Of a stretch of 43,965 nt of DNA, positions 43,352 to 43,965 are shown one piece after another. Source of the DNA: Hadarchaeum sp964343275 (lineage in GTDB: Archaea > Hadarchaeota > Hadarchaeia > Hadarchaeales > Hadarchaeaceae). Numbering within the stretch: the stretch's first letter is position 1; every line of letters starts with the position of its first letter. The DNA lies in assembly GCA_964343275.1 (NCBI GenBank), contig CAYFIY010000010.1:1-43965 (forward strand), read 5' to 3'. The position numbers and the translations under genes are program-made. The notes below the pieces were generated by a model. It was not told where the DNA came from. It was given only the letters and a program-made list of their open reading frames with translations, and searched no databases.

Positions 43352-43954
43352 TCAATACGATTTGAGGGCTTTTAACCGATTTAGGAACTCTTTTTCTTGT
43401 CTATCCGTTATTATTTTATCTCTTCTCATATTTCCCATCAATTCCCCTAAGAGTATAAAGTTACGTTCTTCTAGGCGTGATATCATCTCGCCCCGCCAAG
43501 GAGCATAAAACTCCCAACGCAGCTCAGTTAAAAATAGTCTCCAGAAACAATCCATGTACTTCCTCATCTCGACTAGATTTTGCTCCCCCCAAGAGTTATA
43601 TTTTATAAATAGTTTCCTTAAAGGATTTTTTTTCAATTTCCTCCAGAATTCCGCATGACTTTTCTCGAATTTTACCTCCGCCACTAGAGAGTTTTTTTCC
43701 TCTTCGTCCACGAAGTCAATTTGATTATCTATTAGATCTGATAGGTAGATCAACACGCTTTCAGCAGTCTGGTCTTTCAAGCAAAGGGCGCCTACATCGT
43801 CTCGGAATTCACGAACGCGGGCGAGATAAACTGCTAACCAGTGGAAGGAGAACTTAGCTTTTCCTAGAGATCTAGCACTTGCGAATGTCCGAGCTGCCTG
43901 AATAATAGGATGGTAATATTCAATATCGAGCCTGTGGATAGTTGACAATACCAT
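43352..43954 (-). CDS. Protein of unknown function, helical
   Basis: The protein is soluble and mostly helical, rich in charged and aromatic residues (FWRKLKKNPLRKLF, FWRLFLTELRWEFYAPWRGE). There is no signal peptide and no recognised motif. I place the start at ATG 43954, which has GGTGGAGA just upstream; a GTG at 43963 is 3 codons earlier. The true start could lie past the window edge only if that ribosome site is spurious. I have no family for it. Confidence 0.55.
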   Translation of the reverse strand: MVLSTIHRLDIEYYHPIIQAARTFASARSLGKAKFSFHWLAVYLARVREFRDDVGALCLKDQTAESVLIYLSDLIDNQIDFVDEEEKNSLVAEVKFEKSHAEFWRKLKKNPLRKLFIKYNSWGEQNLVEMRKYMDCFWRLFLTELRWEFYAPWRGEMISRLEERNFILLGELMGNMRRDKIITDRQEKEFLNRLKALKSY

Positions 43955-43965
43955 TCTCTCCACCT

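Noticed and set aside
1..43965. CRISPR arrays, insertion sequences, integrase or prophage genes
   Set aside because: I saw no regularly spaced repeats, transposase motifs or inverted terminal repeats on either strand.

Overview
This window is archaeal chromosome. It carries an archaeal clamp-loader large subunit, Mre11-Rad50, an archaeal-type nascent-polypeptide-associated complex protein, a wyosine-pathway (Taw2-like) transferase, an Lhr-type helicase, an AN1-finger rhomboid, TATA-type promoters upstream of many genes, and a tRNA gene with encoded CCA. Many starts are GTG or TTG, and 4-nt ATGA/GTGA or TAATG gene junctions are common. Base composition is moderate. The gene mix fits an uncultivated euryarchaeal-type lineage, but the lineage cannot be fixed from this sequence alone. 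Some genes look bacterial in flavour (Fpg/MutM, a fused GMP synthetase, an LsrF-like aldolase), which suggests past gene acquisition.

Layout. 1-7.6 kb is a DNA-maintenance block: an Fe-S SF2 helicase running off the left edge, RfcL, a CFI-box zinc-ribbon protein, and overlapping mre11-rad50. 7.6-12.7 kb runs mostly leftward: purB, a HAD phosphatase coupled to a broken B3/4-domain gene, a two-gene ABC-2 exporter, and a stand-alone ATP-cone protein. 12.7-16.2 kb holds a CorA pseudogene, a zinc dehydrogenase, the rhomboid, the LsrF-like aldolase, a 32-residue membrane peptide and an odd tRNA-Gly-like gene. 16.4-19.0 kb holds Fpg, a duplicated two-helix membrane protein and a secreted transglutaminase-like protein.

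19.2-23.3 kb is the most interesting part. A three-gene, translationally coupled operon encodes a hinge-less SMC5-like ATPase, a kleisin-like protein, and a winged-helix protein whose C-terminus resembles the MAGE/Nse1/Nse3 (KITE) family. I read it as a compact archaeal Smc5/6-like complex. A gene of unknown function is divergently transcribed from the same promoter gap.

23.3-37.1 kb is a mosaic of small regulatory, stress and RNA/DNA-repair genes: CBS, zinc finger, nitroreductase, Hsp20, Lhr, acylphosphatase, alkyladenine glycosylase, guaA, an intact B3/4 protein, pabB, NAC, a PUA protein, Taw2 and an RCK-DHH fusion. 37.2-42.8 kb is a tight lysine (diaminopimelate) operon: class III aminotransferase, lysA, aspartokinase, dapA, dapB. 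The right end has a remnant-rich intergenic stretch and one unknown gene.

A second theme is gene decay. Remnants of CorA, a B3/4-domain protein, an isochorismatase-family hydrolase, a small membrane protein and probably a DUF169 protein lie between intact genes. Most are too broken to appear as a normal open reading frame.
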